Shown: positions 1 to 10,985 of the stretch, piece after piece
How the letters are laid out: every line of letters starts with the position of its first letter
How positions within the stretch are numbered: the stretch's first letter is position 1
From: Mimachlamys varia
Lineage: Eukaryota > Mollusca > Bivalvia > Pectinida > Pectinidae
Length of the DNA: 64,000 nucleotides
Reading direction: 5' to 3'
Assembly (NCBI GenBank): GCA_947623455.1
Contig: OX392527.1
Span: forward strand, 54,976,401 to 55,040,400
Translations under genes and position numbers: made by a program
Notes under the pieces: generated by a model
Told to the model about the DNA's origin: nothing
The model's input: the letters and a program-made list of their open reading frames with translations, nothing else
Database searches by the model: none

Positions 1-1556
1 TGTCATTATGCCGGGATAGATTCTATTGGCCATCCATGACGTTAGATGTGGAGAAATGGATTGCTGGATGCTCACGATGCCTGAGGCGGAAATCGGCCAC
101 CAATGAACGTGCACCTTTGGTGTCTATATCTACGACCCAACCGCTCGAGTTGGTGTGCATGGACTTCCTCACCTTAGAGCCATCAAAGGGAAATTTTCAG
201 CACATCCTTGTGATAACAGACCACTTCACCAGATATGCCGTAGCAGTGCCAACCCGAAATCAGACAGCCCGAACAACAGCAGAAGCTTTCTTCAATAATT
301 TCGTTGTCCACTATGGGATGCCGAGAAGAGTGCATTCTGATCAGGGTGCTAATTTTCAAAGCCGTCTCATGAGGGATCTCTATGAGCTGACTGGAATTTC
401 TAAATCAAAGACAACACCCTATCATCCTCAAGGAAATGGCCAATGTGAAAGGTTTAACCGGACACTCTTGAGCATGCTTGGGACATTGGATAATTCACAG
501 AAAGCAGACTGGAAAACGCATGTTGCTCCTTTGGTGCACGCATACAATGCCACCAGGAATGATACAACCGGATTCTCGCCTTTCTTTCTGATGTACGGAC
601 GTGAGCCCAGACTTCCAGTTGATCTTGCATTTGGTATCGGGAAGGACGAGGAAGGAACTGCGTCATGTACCAAGTACATTGGATCGCTGAGAAAGAGACT
701 ACAAGATTCGTACGCTATTGCCCTCTCGAAGGCAACTCGGTCACAGGGGAAGCAGAAGACAGAATATGACCGACGTATCCGTGGATCTTGTGTTTCACCT
801 GGAGACCGGGTGCTTGTCAAGATGGTGGCCTTCGAGGGGAAGCACAAACTGTCAGAAAGATGGGAGGAAGATGTCTATACGGTGTTAAGTCAACCTAACC
901 CAGGGATGCCTGTATTCGTGGTACAGAAGGAGACTGGGGAGGGTAGGAAGCGAACTTTACATCGTAACCTCCTGTTACCAATTGGATATTTAGAACCCGC
1001 CTCTGAACAGACAGTTGAAACAACGCCTAAACCGACGTCAAGACCGACACCAAAACCCCCACCTAAGCCCGACCCTCCGCCTCCACAGAGCGAACCCGTG
1101 GATGACAGTTCGGAGGAAGGGAGCAGTAGTGATGAGGAGGGGGATGTTTGGGTGACGGTGCCTCGAGTTAGACGGATGGTCCCTGATGTTGCCACAGACA
1201 TTAGGGATGACTCCGTAAACCATGAGTCGACCATGGTAGACGCCCTAGAGGATCCTCCTGATGGGGATGGAGGTGGACCACCTGCTGAGGAGGAGGAATC
1301 TAGTGAGGATGAGGTGGACAATGACACTGCTGTGTTGGTTCCAGAACAGAGCTCGCCTGTTCCGAGACGATCCGAAAGGACACGGAAGAAACCAGCACGG
1401 TTTAAGGATTACGTCATGATGACGACTAAGGTAGTTGAGCAACCATGGAAACAGAAAGCAGATTATTTGCATTCGTTAGCCCCTGATGGACTGCTCGTTC
1501 CCGGGGCTGAGAAGCTGTTGGCTGCTATTGTAGCGATTGTGACTGCATCTGAGTAG
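1..1556 (+). CDS. pol: Ty3/gypsy pol, integrase end (5' part outside window)
   Basis: C-terminal part of a Ty3/gypsy polyprotein. The reading frame is open to the left edge; the first ATG (36) is internal, because codons before it continue the integrase zinc-finger region. The end of that finger is visible as a CSRC-type Cys pair, followed by the integrase core with catalytic Asp43, Asp102 and Glu138 (counted from that ATG). The Asp-Glu spacing is 35 residues, the classical D,D(35)E. Integrase inserts the reverse-transcribed DNA copy into the host genome. After the core come a basic region, a Pro/Lys-rich and acidic linker (about residues 330-440) and a basic RRSERTRKKPARF patch typical of gypsy C-termini. 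No stop or frameshift is visible in the part present. Reverse transcriptase and RNase H lie outside the window. Identification is strong; activity cannot be judged. Confidence 0.93.
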   Translation, partial: SLCRDRFYWPSMTLDVEKWIAGCSRCLRRKSATNERAPLVSISTTQPLELVCMDFLTLEPSKGNFQHILVITDHFTRYAVAVPTRNQTARTTAEAFFNNFVVHYGMPRRVHSDQGANFQSRLMRDLYELTGISKSKTTPYHPQGNGQCERFNRTLLSMLGTLDNSQKADWKTHVAPLVHAYNATRNDTTGFSPFFLMYGREPRLPVDLAFGIGKDEEGTASCTKYIGSLRKRLQDSYAIALSKATRSQGKQKTEYDRRIRGSCVSPGDRVLVKMVAFEGKHKLSERWEEDVYTVLSQPNPGMPVFVVQKETGEGRKRTLHRNLLLPIGYLEPASEQTVETTPKPTSRPTPKPPPKPDPPPPQSEPVDDSSEEGSSSDEEGDVWVTVPRVRRMVPDVATDIRDDSVNHESTMVDALEDPPDGDGGGPPAEEEESSEDEVDNDTAVLVPEQSSPVPRRSERTRKKPARFKDYVMMTTKVVEQPWKQKADYLHSLAPDGLLVPGAEKLLAAIVAIVTASE

Positions 1557-1671
1557 AATTTTACAATGTTATTACTGTGTTCATTACAATGTCTTAATAG
1601 ATTCATAGTTAACTTACATTATTGTTTACTACATATGTCGAGGGCGACATCTTCTCTAACAGGGGGGTGTA
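1557..1671 (+). other. pol-LTR spacer with polypurine tract
   Basis: Short non-coding stretch between the pol stop codon and the LTR. It ends in a G-run (ACAGGGGGGTG, about 1659-1669) immediately before the LTR, the expected place for the plus-strand primer of a gypsy element. Confidence 0.6.
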
Positions 1672-2572
1672 TGTGACACCCTGTTATATTTTATATTTCC
1701 TTGTTGTTATGTTTCGTCTCCGTATACAGATTTAGGGCCTACCGATTTAGCCGCGTCATCCGTGTCGTCACGTGATCCGTACCTTCGTGTTGTCACGTGA
1801 TTTGTACTTTCATTTTGTCTATAGTAAGGGGCGTGTCTGTTACGTGTACATGTTTGTGTGTATACCTGTGTTGTCACGTGTCCCCCATGTATTCCCTGGA
1901 CTGCAGACAATGACTGAAAATCATGCGACATACTAATTCTTCCCCGCCTTATTGCCTTCTTGTTTATCCCTTCTCTGCCTTCCCTTCACTCCTATCTTGG
2001 GCGACGAAGGGACAGGACGTCCCATGCCAGCTAATAGTACATAGCCACGGCGACCTGCCAGACAGCTAGCTTATAGTATATTCCAAGCCATTACTTCTAT
2101 ATCTGTTAACCCCCAGCCCCACATGCAGGGTAAGTGATAATGTCAACGATAAATTATTATTACCAGAATTATTATGAGAAACCTTTTTACCAAAATTATG
2201 AAATATTAATGTAACCGTAACTTTTCACATCTTTTGCAATGTAGTCTGTATGTCAAGGCACAGGGTAAAAGTTATTTATTATATATAGTCCTAATATGAA
2301 CCACATTTATATGAAAGGGATACCATTTTTAATATTTCTATGCTTTATATATATTTTTAACTTCGTTCTGTTCGTTTATCGTCAATAATGTAAACACGTA
2401 AATGTTAGGTGCGTTCGTTTCAAAATGTTGTCCATTGTATACGTCATATTGTCTACAACATGTTATTTGTATTTTAGGGGTTTTCTTCCCAACGTTCCTC
2501 TACTGGGAATAAATCATCAATTGCACCGACGTCTTGGCGTTTTTTATTTGAGGCTAGAACCCGAAAACCACA
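1672..2572 (+). repeat. 3' LTR of the left gypsy element
   Basis: Starts TGTGACACC just after the polypurine tract and ends CCACA, giving the TG...CA ends of an LTR (start uncertain by about 4 bp). An AATAAA lies at about 2508, in the R-region position. The right boundary is supported by repeat W, which begins directly after it and recurs without an LTR at 36.3 kb. Length is about 900 bp. The partner 5' LTR is outside the window. Confidence 0.7.
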
Positions 2573-3105
2573 ATATTGTTGTCAAAACAATGCAGGATTG
2601 CTGAACTATATCGAGTGTTTACCTTGATAAAATATTTTGTTCACAGAATTAGCAGAACCAGTTCACGTGTGATGTTATCTCAAATCTCGGTTTTATATAT
2701 GGTCTGTATGGCCAAATATGGAGTTACTACGGCTTACTACGACTTCCTTATTTGGTCCGCACGCGCGCGCCCATTCACATTAATATTTTAGAGGATTTCT
2801 TCAGAAAAGAAACCAAGAAATTTACTGAAGTCTAATCATGGCTACCGCAACTCATTTCATTTTATGCTTGGTTACGTAAACTTGATATTAACGATAATTT
2901 AGATGAATTTTAATTACAAGTTAGGTAGGAGATCGACAGAAATGGTTTATAATTTAAGTACGTTTATCGATGAGAACCAATCGGCCGATAGGTGATGCAA
3001 AAATCGCCCCGGTGTGAACACACCGGGCTTGCTCCATTACGAGGCATGGGACCGATACACGGCCGGGGCAGAGCCGTAGGAGGCCGGGTATTAATATTAG
3101 TAATA
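2573..3105. repeat. Dispersed repeat W, copy A (target of the gypsy insertion)
   Basis: Closely similar to 36317-36892 over its whole length, including the CACGCGCGCGCCCATTCACA stretch. Toward its right end it carries a hairpin with 9-bp arms (CCCGGTGTG/CACACCGGG, 3008-3027) and a second GC-rich inverted repeat that is degenerate here but perfect in copy B. No coding potential. The left part of this copy is presumably displaced beyond the gypsy element. Confidence 0.75.
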
Positions 3106-3702
3106 CAAAATATTATAGTGTGTATTTTAATATACTATTTTTTATAAATGTGAATCTACAATTTCTTAGCCTGTGTTACGTTACACTAGGACCGCATTGG
3201 TTCTTCTTATGTACAGTTCATATATACATATAGGCCTACATGTCGATGTTCGATGTTCAATATTCATAAGTCGGAAGTCCCGATGTTTCGAAGTTTTCAC
3301 GACGGTCCCACAAAGTCCGAAACATCGAAGTTTGACTGTAGTTAATTGCATGCATACATAAAATATAAATTACAAATTATTCAGTTACCTGGCAGATTGA
3401 CCAAATGTCCATATGTGCAGTAAGTGCACAGGTCATATCTGCCAGAACTGTTGACAGATATTAATTTCATTAAATTTAGTTCATGATTCAGATTGCATTT
3501 TGAAAATTTCATATATAAATCAAATATAGTAAATTAATAGAGAATGGAAGAACACACCAACATCAATGCTCAGCCGGATTCATAAATTATTGATAAAACT
3601 TATAGTTCATTAATTATAAAAAAAATAGGGTCCACATTCGGTATATCATTAAATCTCACTCATTATCTAGTATTATAGATGAGTCATTATTATTATGGCA
3701 TA
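3106..3702. other. AT-rich, nothing recognised
   Basis: No gene, repeat copy or RNA is supported. A short inverted motif around 3270-3335 (CGATGTTTCGAAG / CGAAACATCGAAG) is the only local structure seen. Confidence 0.5.
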
Positions 3703-4560
3703 TCAGATCATATAAAGTTTAAAACGTTTGGATTTTCCAATGAAATAAATGATATTACTAAGCATCTGCCTGTTTGTATTGCCATCACAATTTGAACATC
3801 CGTACAATAGGGTTTATTAGGGTGGTCGGGTGTGCAGTGGATAGCGCACTTGCCTTTCACCAAGGCGGCCGGGGTTCGATTCCCCGATCGGACGTGAAAA
3901 GGTATGGGGGTCACCTGCCCGACCAAGTGGGTTTTCTCCGGGTACTCCAGTTTCCTCCCACAATAAGACCCCTCGCGCGCTTACATCCGGGCAAACAAGA
4001 GTGATTTATATAAGTTGGATAACTTGTTTCATAATTGTTGTAAAATAAATAAAATTTATAATAAATTTATACAATAGGGTTTCAATATTTACATGATCAT
4101 GTTCAATGTTGTAACTAGTGAGGGAATTCAAAAGATTAACTCGCAAGTCATTATATAGAGGGCATTCAAGAAAGTAGTGAGATACTCTTTCGGGGTCTGA
4201 GGAGCAAGCACATGTTGGATTATCAGTCATGATGCAAGTCAAAATTTAAATTACTAGAATAATTGCGAAGTTGGGAAAGAATAATGTTTGCCCTTCTGTC
4301 ACCTTCAGTTTTAAAAATTGTTACAATTTCATTATCTGTAGATATATCTTTATTTAGTAGGCGTTTAAAACTTGCAAGGGAAGGAGAGAACAGAAGATTG
4401 GAATCAGTATTATTTGCTGTGCGACACATGGAAGGAAAGAAACTGTTAAAATAGTAATTTAGAATTCTTCATAATATTTTGGCAACCAAGTCATATTCAT
4501 TTATAGCAAGCCTAGTTACAATCCAATTGTTTTCACTCTGCAACTTAAAATGACAACTAG
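3703..4560 (-). pseudogene. LINE 3' remnant (reverse transcriptase C-terminus), split by a SINE
   Basis: Read on the minus strand, two adjacent frames give the end of a non-LTR retrotransposon ORF2: a FKRLL...LRNYSSNLN stretch, then a Cys/His motif CxC...HYFLECPLY, a common C-terminal signature of jockey/CR1-like LINE polyproteins. The frame VNIETLLY is interrupted by the SINE at 3816-4069 and resumes exactly on its far side as GCSNCDGNTNRQMLSN..., ending with TGA at 3703-3705. So the LINE was there first. A frameshift at about 4230 and a stop at about 4475 show it is dead. The function was copying LINE RNA. The clade is not certain. Confidence 0.8.
3803..4082 (+). mobile_element. tRNA-derived SINE, copy 1, with 13-bp target duplication
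   Basis: SINE body about 3816-4069. A tRNA-like head shows a pol III A-box-like GTGCAGTGGAT and a perfect B box GGTTCGATTCC. A conserved central core follows (TTTTCTCCGGGTACTCCAG), then a tail ending in AAATAAATAAAATTTATA. The head resembles tRNA-Glu (TTC in the anticodon position), low confidence. Both ends carry TACAATAGGGTTT (3803-3815 and 4070-4082), the target-site duplication. Nearly identical to the copy at 33811. It depends on a partner LINE for movement. Confidence 0.93.
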
Positions 4561-5139
4561 TTCATAAATTTACTACAGAGTTTTGAAATACTTCTAGATG
4601 CACAATAAATTCTGTTCACATTAAACAAAGATTCATTTATGTTTGGAACATGGTCTCAGAAATATATGATAAAGCAAAATTGATAATGAAATTAAAATAA
4701 TCATAAAAATTTTCAAATTAACTAGGTGTTCATAAAACTGTTTCAATTTAAGTGCACTAGTTGTATTAATCAAAGATCGTCATTAGCATATTTTACAATT
4801 CATAGTCCCCGTAATTAAGTTTCATTATTAAATATCATAATGATATCAATGAAAAATGAAATAGTTGTTTTGCACTGATAATGTTTCACTTTTTAATATC
4901 TGTATATTATATATATATATTATATACTATTATTGTTACAAATTGTAATCTGAGGTTAAATGAAATCATAAAATCTTTTAATTAATAAAAAAACATTACA
5001 TCTAGAAGTATTAAATAGTGAATTTCATGAAGTTTCATTAGTTTCAGTAGTAACCTAGGCCTATTTAGGTGATATGTCTCAGGTAAATAGCACAGGTAGA
5101 TTTACAGGTGAAATACATCAGGTAAACCGAAAGAACAAA
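4561..5139. other. AT-rich, nothing recognised
   Basis: Contains a short TA microsatellite near 4908-4926. No coding or structural signal found. Confidence 0.5.
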
Positions 5140-5936
5140 AACATAACCCCTGGTGGAATGAGGTTTGCACTATAACTAAACCTATAAAACGTAGGCGGGA
5201 GTCTAAATGTAAAAAAGACTCTTCAGAAATTAATCTTAAACTTAAATGTTACTAATAGCTAAAAACAAATACAGTAAAACAATTAAGAAAACAAGAGAAA
5301 ACCATTGGATAGAGTTCTGTAACTCTCTAAATGATAAAACCGACACAAAAACTGCATGGAATAAGATCAGGGCCATTCAGGGCGTTCAACCCAGAGATGC
5401 CAATTTTAGGTAAAAACGCTGACGGTAAAACCAACTTAGAAAAAGCTAATATTTTGGCAAACAATTTCAAAAAGCGAGTAGCTTCTCCAATTGTACTGAA
5501 GAATTTTTGGCAAATAAAACTGACAAAATCGATCAGATGAAGACCAATCTTAAAGATTTTTGCGCCGAAATAACCCCTTTAAGTAGCCCGTTTTCGAATG
5601 CGGAATATCTTAGGGCGCTAAATTCAAAGAAAAGTACATCACCGGGCATTGATAATCTATCATATACCATTCTTAAAGAGTGCACAGAAAGTATTAACGA
5701 CATTTTTTTAGACCTTACAAACACCATCTGGCGAACAGGTAATTACCCATCTTCCTGGAATAACGCAGTAGTTATACCTATATACAAACCAGGTAAAGAT
5801 AAAGAAAATCCAGCATCATGTAGACCAATAGCCTTAACATCCCACCTATGTAAAACATTAGAAACTAAAAAAATCAGCGAAAATCAAAGCGGATTTAGGA
5901 ATGATAGGTCTACATTAGGTAGCTGTGTACAGTAGA
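5140..5936 (+). pseudogene. LINE fragment: endonuclease-RT linker and RT start (jockey-like)
   Basis: Several frames on the plus strand together read as the part of LINE ORF2 before and into the reverse transcriptase: a PWWNE-like motif (about 5150), then WNKIRAIQG, LGKNADGKTNLEKANILANNF and, in 5507-5935, KKSTSPGIDNLSYTILK, NYPSSWNNAVVIPIYKPGKD, CRPIALTSHLCKTLE and NQSGFRNDRST. These are RT blocks 0-2. Frames shift at least twice, and part of the region between LCKTLE and NQSGFR is missing. The catalytic YADD block is absent. It lies head-to-head with the LINE remnant at 3703-4560. Confidence 0.85.
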
Positions 5937-6390
5937 TCTAGAGATTTATGGAAAAAAAACCAATACCTGAGAATTGTCAACACAGAGATTTAACCGTACA
6001 CTGCATAGATGTAAATGTACACATTTTTGTAAATTGTATATCATTTCCAATTCAGAAAAAGGACTATGAAGTGTATACACTGATGTATCCTATGTATGTC
6101 ACTTGTGTGAAAACCATGGTTACCACATCAAAAATTACCGAAAAATGCAAAATATCACTGTTTTTGACACAAAATTTGACCTATGCAGATAGGAATATTT
6201 TTAAGTTCCATCTAAAATTAAAGCTTACTAACTTGGTTGCAGAATTATATCTGTCCCATCATAGGTCGTATGTTTAGATTTTTCTCTATTTTCCCTCATG
6301 TGCTGTTGTCGAAATTTCACTTCCTGTACAGCTAGCAAGCTAGCTTTCCATGTGTAGACTACGGAAGCCGGTTAGTGCCGCATGAAGTAA
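5937..6390. other. No supported gene; one orphan ORF
   Basis: A 109-codon ORF at 5948-6277 has no recognisable domain, is Lys/Ile/Thr-rich as expected of AT-rich DNA, and follows directly on the LINE fragment. I do not call it a gene. Confidence 0.4.
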
Positions 6391-6395
6391 ACTTT

Positions 6396-6660
6396 TTATG
6401 TCGTAATTACGACTTAGTATGTCGTAATTACGACTTAGTTATGTCGTAATTACGACTTAGTTATCTCGTAAATACGACTTAGTTATCTCGTAATTACGAC
6501 TAAGTATGTCGTAATTACGACTTAGTTATCTCGTAATTACGACTTAGTTATCTCGTAATTACGACTTAGTTATCTCGTAATTACGACTTAGTTATCTCGT
6601 AATTACGACTTAGGTATCTCGTAATTACGACTTAGTATGTCGGCATTGCGATTAAGTTAT
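6396..6660. repeat. Minisatellite of palindromes (TCGTAATTACGA), ~12 units
   Basis: About 12 units of 20-22 bp, each centred on the perfect 12-bp palindrome TCGTAATTACGA, separated by CTTAGTTATC or CTTAGTATG. In some units the palindrome extends to 14 bp. One unit has TCGTAAATACGA and the last is degenerate. Confidence 0.95.
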
Positions 6661-8280
6661 ATCTCGTAGTTTAGTCTGGTCTATAGGAACCCCATTGGAA
6701 ATAAGCCTTTAAGGCTTTATATGGGCTATCCCAAGGAATTCAAGTCAAAATCTGTGATTATAATTACCATCTGTAATATTTCTAATTCAAAAGTTTTTAT
6801 GTTTATAATTGTTCCTTTTACCTGAATAAATATTATTATTATTATTGTTTTTGTATAATGCTGTGTTTTCATTGGAACGGGTAAGTTAGTTTATTATACC
6901 CATTCAATTCAGCCAGTCGCTGTCCCAGGTTATGGAATCGCAAAAGGTACACCTAATGTCTAGATGAGTTATCAAAGATATCGACTTTTAGATGTCGCGA
7001 ACTCTATTTATTTTTATTTATGGCGACATAAACATGTTTATATTTCACTTTGCGATTCAAAATGTCGAGAAAATCGTGTCGACAAAGTAATTTTTTGTCG
7101 TCATGAAAACGTCATACTGTATTAGTTTTTATTGAACGATTTCAATTAGTTGACATTGCGACATGTATAAATCGACATCTATAATAAGTATGAGAACTAC
7201 CATATCGATATATATTGAACTGTTGTCGTTATTGATAAGGTCAAGATGGAAAAATATGTAGTATATATATATATCCTATTTGTTAACTAAAGATGTCGAG
7301 ATTTTCCATTGTGTCGCGTCTTGTTCTGAAATATCGTCACGTGGTGCGAAATCATTCCCGCGCAAACGTCCAGAAGAGCCAGCTGGTAACCGGCACGGGT
7401 GCATCACAGAAAAATGGAGGTACGTAGGCCTACTGTGTATATTCTAGGATGTTGAAGTGTATTCGTGCCAATGTGCAATTACGGTCTTAGATATAGATAT
7501 GTGGTGCAATATTAGTTCTTAAGCCATGTGAAAAGTGATCGTCGGCAATGTTCATGGTTCTGAGATCTTCTGGTAGTAGGAAATAGGTGTATAACAGTTA
7601 GGCCTCACACTTATAATTAGCTGCAGGATCCGTAGCTTCTTGGCCCTATATTCCAATTGCGTAACTAGATGTTAAGGGGTATGCATGCCTGTGGGGAGTA
7701 GGGCGAAAGCCCCCTGTTTAGGGTCCAGGTAAACTGACGGAAAATTATCACAAGTTTATTTTTTGCATGCACGGAGACTGAATGGTTGCTAGTTCGAATC
7801 CCAGCGGCGTTGGGCCCTTGAAGGACATTTGTTTAGGGTGAACTCTGAATTTTAGTTTAAATATGAGTTAATTTCGACTGGAAATGAGCTCGAGCCCCCC
7901 CCCCCCCCCCTCCCTCGCTGAGCCCTCCCAACTATCCTCAAAAGAAAGAATAACAGAAGAAGCTCCAATCGCAATCAGCTTTTTGTTTACAAATATTACT
8001 ATTGAACACTTGTAGGTGGCAATATCGACATATATATATTTGGATAACGACACGTTTTGGTCGACATCTTTAATAACTGTATTGTATTTATCGACTTATC
8101 TACCTACGTCAGGTTCTATATGCCGTCACGTTTCGTAACACCCACTTCAACAACAAGCCGAAGTTACGTGTAGAAGACAGTTCAAAATAGACGCTTGTTT
8201 ACAAATACCGAGTTTCAACCGCTGCTGTACCGTTAACCGCGTTCGACTCCTAGCGGAGGCATTAAAATAAATAATGACCT
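6661..8280. other. Non-coding; short repeats only
   Basis: Holds an ATT microsatellite (about 6829-6845), several scattered GTCGAC/TCGACA motifs, a C-homopolymer at about 7896-7911, and a GTTCGAATCCC pol III B-box-like site at about 7793 with no convincing tRNA around it. No gene supported. Confidence 0.5.
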
Positions 8281-8461
8281 CTGTTACATATAGTTGTTGG
8301 GTGGGGATCTCAACCATTTAAAAGTTATGACTCAATTAGTTAAGTCTGAAAGGGCCTGCCAGACCCTTGGGTCAAATGTGATGGTCTTTTTATACAAAGT
8401 AATCGTATATAGTTTGTGGGTCGGAATCTCAATCATTTAAAAGTTATGACTCAGTAGTTAA
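8281..8461. repeat. Tandem repeat element, left part (interrupted by copy Y)
   Basis: Two related units share 'ATCTCAA(C/T)CATTTAAAAGTTATGACTCA' at a spacing of about 118 bp. The second unit is cut at TTAA by element Y and continues at 10181. The first unit shows what the uninterrupted site looks like (AGTTAAGTCTGAAAGGGC). Confidence 0.7.
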
Positions 8462-10176
8462 ACGGGCACCCCGCGAAAGCCTAAATGCCTGTTTTTGAAT
8501 ATACATGGCGTCTACACTACTAATTATACTGTCCTGTTATTCTCATATTCAAAAGTCCACTCAAACTGTCTATATTGACCACTTGCAAAATCGCATTCCT
8601 CGGTAAAGCCCAGATAAAAATAGCAGGGATGACGCAATGTGACATGTTTGCCGCAAGTTGCCTTATCGGTTTGACGGAAGGGGCCGTACGGGAGGGGACG
8701 CGTAATGTATACGGCTGATGAAACTGAGACAAAGTTCGTGTATAAACTTATTGAATCATATTCACATTAAAATTAGACATCAATTGCACACAAACCGATA
8801 TTCAAATGAAGAATAATTGTCGGCATATCGGCACCATATATTGACACCAGGAATTATCTATATTATATTTACCTGACCGAGACCGGTACACACGGGTACG
8901 GAATACGGCCATGGTACAAACCTTAATTTATGTAAGAGGTGATATTCACGAACCCAACTTTTCAGATGATTTCATAAAATTTATGTACCATGCATTGAAA
9001 AGTACGAAAATAAAATGACATGAAATGTTTGCGATTTTTTTTACAACTCAATGTCTTGAGGATTTTTTTTCAGACTATCTATATATATACAATGTACATT
9101 CATATTCATTTAAAATCTATCCAACTTTCAGCGTCTTCACACGTTAACACGTATCACAGCATGTGAATATTTAAGTCCGTACACTCATATAACGCACCAC
9201 ACACTAAGCATGACTACATGTATATCAGATTTGGAACTGTTGAAACACTTATAACTACCCGTTATGAATATGTTATGATAATTCCGCTTTCTTTTTTCAT
9301 CTTTTTGTCGTCTTGTAAAGGGACGTTGACCCTTTTTTAAAAAAAAACCCTGCAGGATAGAATATACATATAGGTATATGCTGTATAACTTTGTTGTTTT
9401 TTTTTGAATTTTTTTTTCCCGTGATGTATATATTTTCGGATCAAATTCAATACCGGGGTCGCAACCCAATGATACATGTATTTGTACCTTTACTAATTTA
9501 TAGATTAAGTATGAATATCACCTTTTTTACGCGTGAAAACATATTTTTTTATTCCTTTCATCCAAATTGAAGCCGTATGTACCTCGGTCGCACGTCCCGT
9601 TTTACAACGTAATCAAACGACTTTTTCTGTTATGGTATATATTGTATATGAAAATGTCTTTCTATCCAGCAATATAATTAAATCATACTGTTTTACTGGA
9701 ACATAAGATTTTATAAAGGTAATATTATAAAACACACTTTTAAGTTTAATATTACACACGCGTTTTATGCAACAGAAGACTGAAACAGTTTCCCCCTTGG
9801 GTAGCCCCAAAACCAAATCAAAGCTTTATTTGTGCATGTTACCGTTACACAGAAGAAATATGTAACATACACACAATAGAGCAGGTAGTTTCTCCTTTGA
9901 ATACTTCCCATCTCTCAATATGATTCCGTAATACCAGATAGAGTGTTTTACAATGGAAACGGTGCTCGCTGCGCATGCGTTGGTATTTGGAAATCCCAAG
10001 CCAGAGCGTCTGGCTAGACGTTTTGGAATTCCACTAGTTATTTTGAAATTATTTTTTTATGAATACATATCAGCAAAATCCGATCGTCGTAGTCCATAAG
10101 AATACCCACTCGATATGTGTATGTAATACTTTGAAAAAAAATTATGAAAAAAAGCTTACTTTCGCGGGATGCCCCT
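8462..10176. mobile_element. TTAA-flanked TIR element, copy Y (1715 bp, non-autonomous)
   Basis: Terminal inverted repeats: left ACGGGCACCCCGCGAAAG, right (reverse complement) AGGGGCATCCCGCGAAAG. Flanked on both sides by TTAA (8458-8461 and 10177-10180). Related end to end to copy X (46438-48190) and to the outer parts of copy Z (18235-23508). No transposase frame, so it is non-autonomous. TTAA duplications are characteristic of piggyBac-type elements, but a TA duplication with an A-A/T-T end would look the same. Confidence 0.85.
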
Positions 10177-10180
10177 TTAA

Positions 10181-10740
10181 GTTTGCAAGGGCGGGGCAGA
10201 CCCTGGGGACATCTAAAATCATATTTGTGATCGTCTCTTTATGCTCAGCAATATATAGTTTTGGCGTGGGGATCTTAGCTGTTTAAAAGTTATGTCAATA
10301 TTGTCAATGGACCCCTTTTGGCCCTGCCCCTCAGGAACCTGGGGGTTAGCCCCATAATTGCTACCACTGAAATATGAACGTTGTGCATTGCTTAGATCCA
10401 GAGAAGAAGTCGTTAATATGAATATTGCCAAATGGACCCCTATCGGCCCCACCCGCTCAGGCCCCTGGGGGGCAGCCCCTTCATTTGTATAAATTTGAGT
10501 TACAGCCGCCTAGGGATGCTACCACTGAAATAAGAAAGTAATACATTGCTTAGATCAAGAAAAGAAGTCGTTAATATGAATATTGTCAAATTGACCACTT
10601 TTGGCCCCGGCCCTCCGGCCCCGAGGGGATCAGTCCAATCATTTGTATAAATCTGAATCCTAGGCATGCTTCCTACCAAATTTGATTAATTTCCGACCAG
10701 TGGTTATGAAGAAAAAGTCGATCAAGTATCATATACGTAC
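10181..10740. repeat. Tandem repeat element, right part (~3 units)
   Basis: Continuation of the array cut by copy Y. Units share GTCGTTAATATGAATATTG, TGCTACCACTGAAATA and a GC-rich GGCCCC...AGGGG segment at spacings near 150-180 bp. Resembles dispersed tandem-repeat elements common in bivalve genomes (from memory). Confidence 0.65.
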
Positions 10741-10744
10741 AGTA

Positions 10745-10985
10745 TATCTCCAATACAAATCAAGTATCATTTTCAGAATAGAACATTGAATTTTATTTAC
10801 AATCCACAGCAATACAGGTAATTTTCAACGTAAAATTTCATGATTTTGCAACTCGCAACTCGCACTTTTCAACTCGCAACTCGCACTTTTTAACTCGCAA
10901 CTCGCACTTTCCAACTCGCACTTTGTAAATTGCAATTTGTTATATGAAACTCGCAAGTTGTATTACTTGTCAAATTGTCCGATCA
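10745..10985. repeat. Repeat with ACTCGCAACTCGC array, copy 1
   Basis: A unique head (TTTTCAGAATAGAACATTGAATTTT) is followed by a short array of CAACTCGCAACTCGCACTTTT. The same head-plus-array arrangement recurs at 12215-12455, so this is a dispersed element carrying its own array. Confidence 0.8.

Noticed and set aside
428..1327. Long ORFs antisense to the left gypsy pol
   Set aside because: Shadows of the integrase frame; Ser-rich composition mirrors the acidic/Pro-rich linker on the coding strand.
3816..4069. True tRNA genes at 3.82 kb, 33.8 kb or 18.15 kb
   Set aside because: A/B boxes are present, but arms do not fold fully, SINE core and tails follow (3.8 and 33.8 kb), and target duplications mark retrotransposition.
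5948..6277. 109-codon ORF as a gene
   Set aside because: No domain, no splice context, composition as expected of AT-rich DNA, adjacent to a dead LINE.
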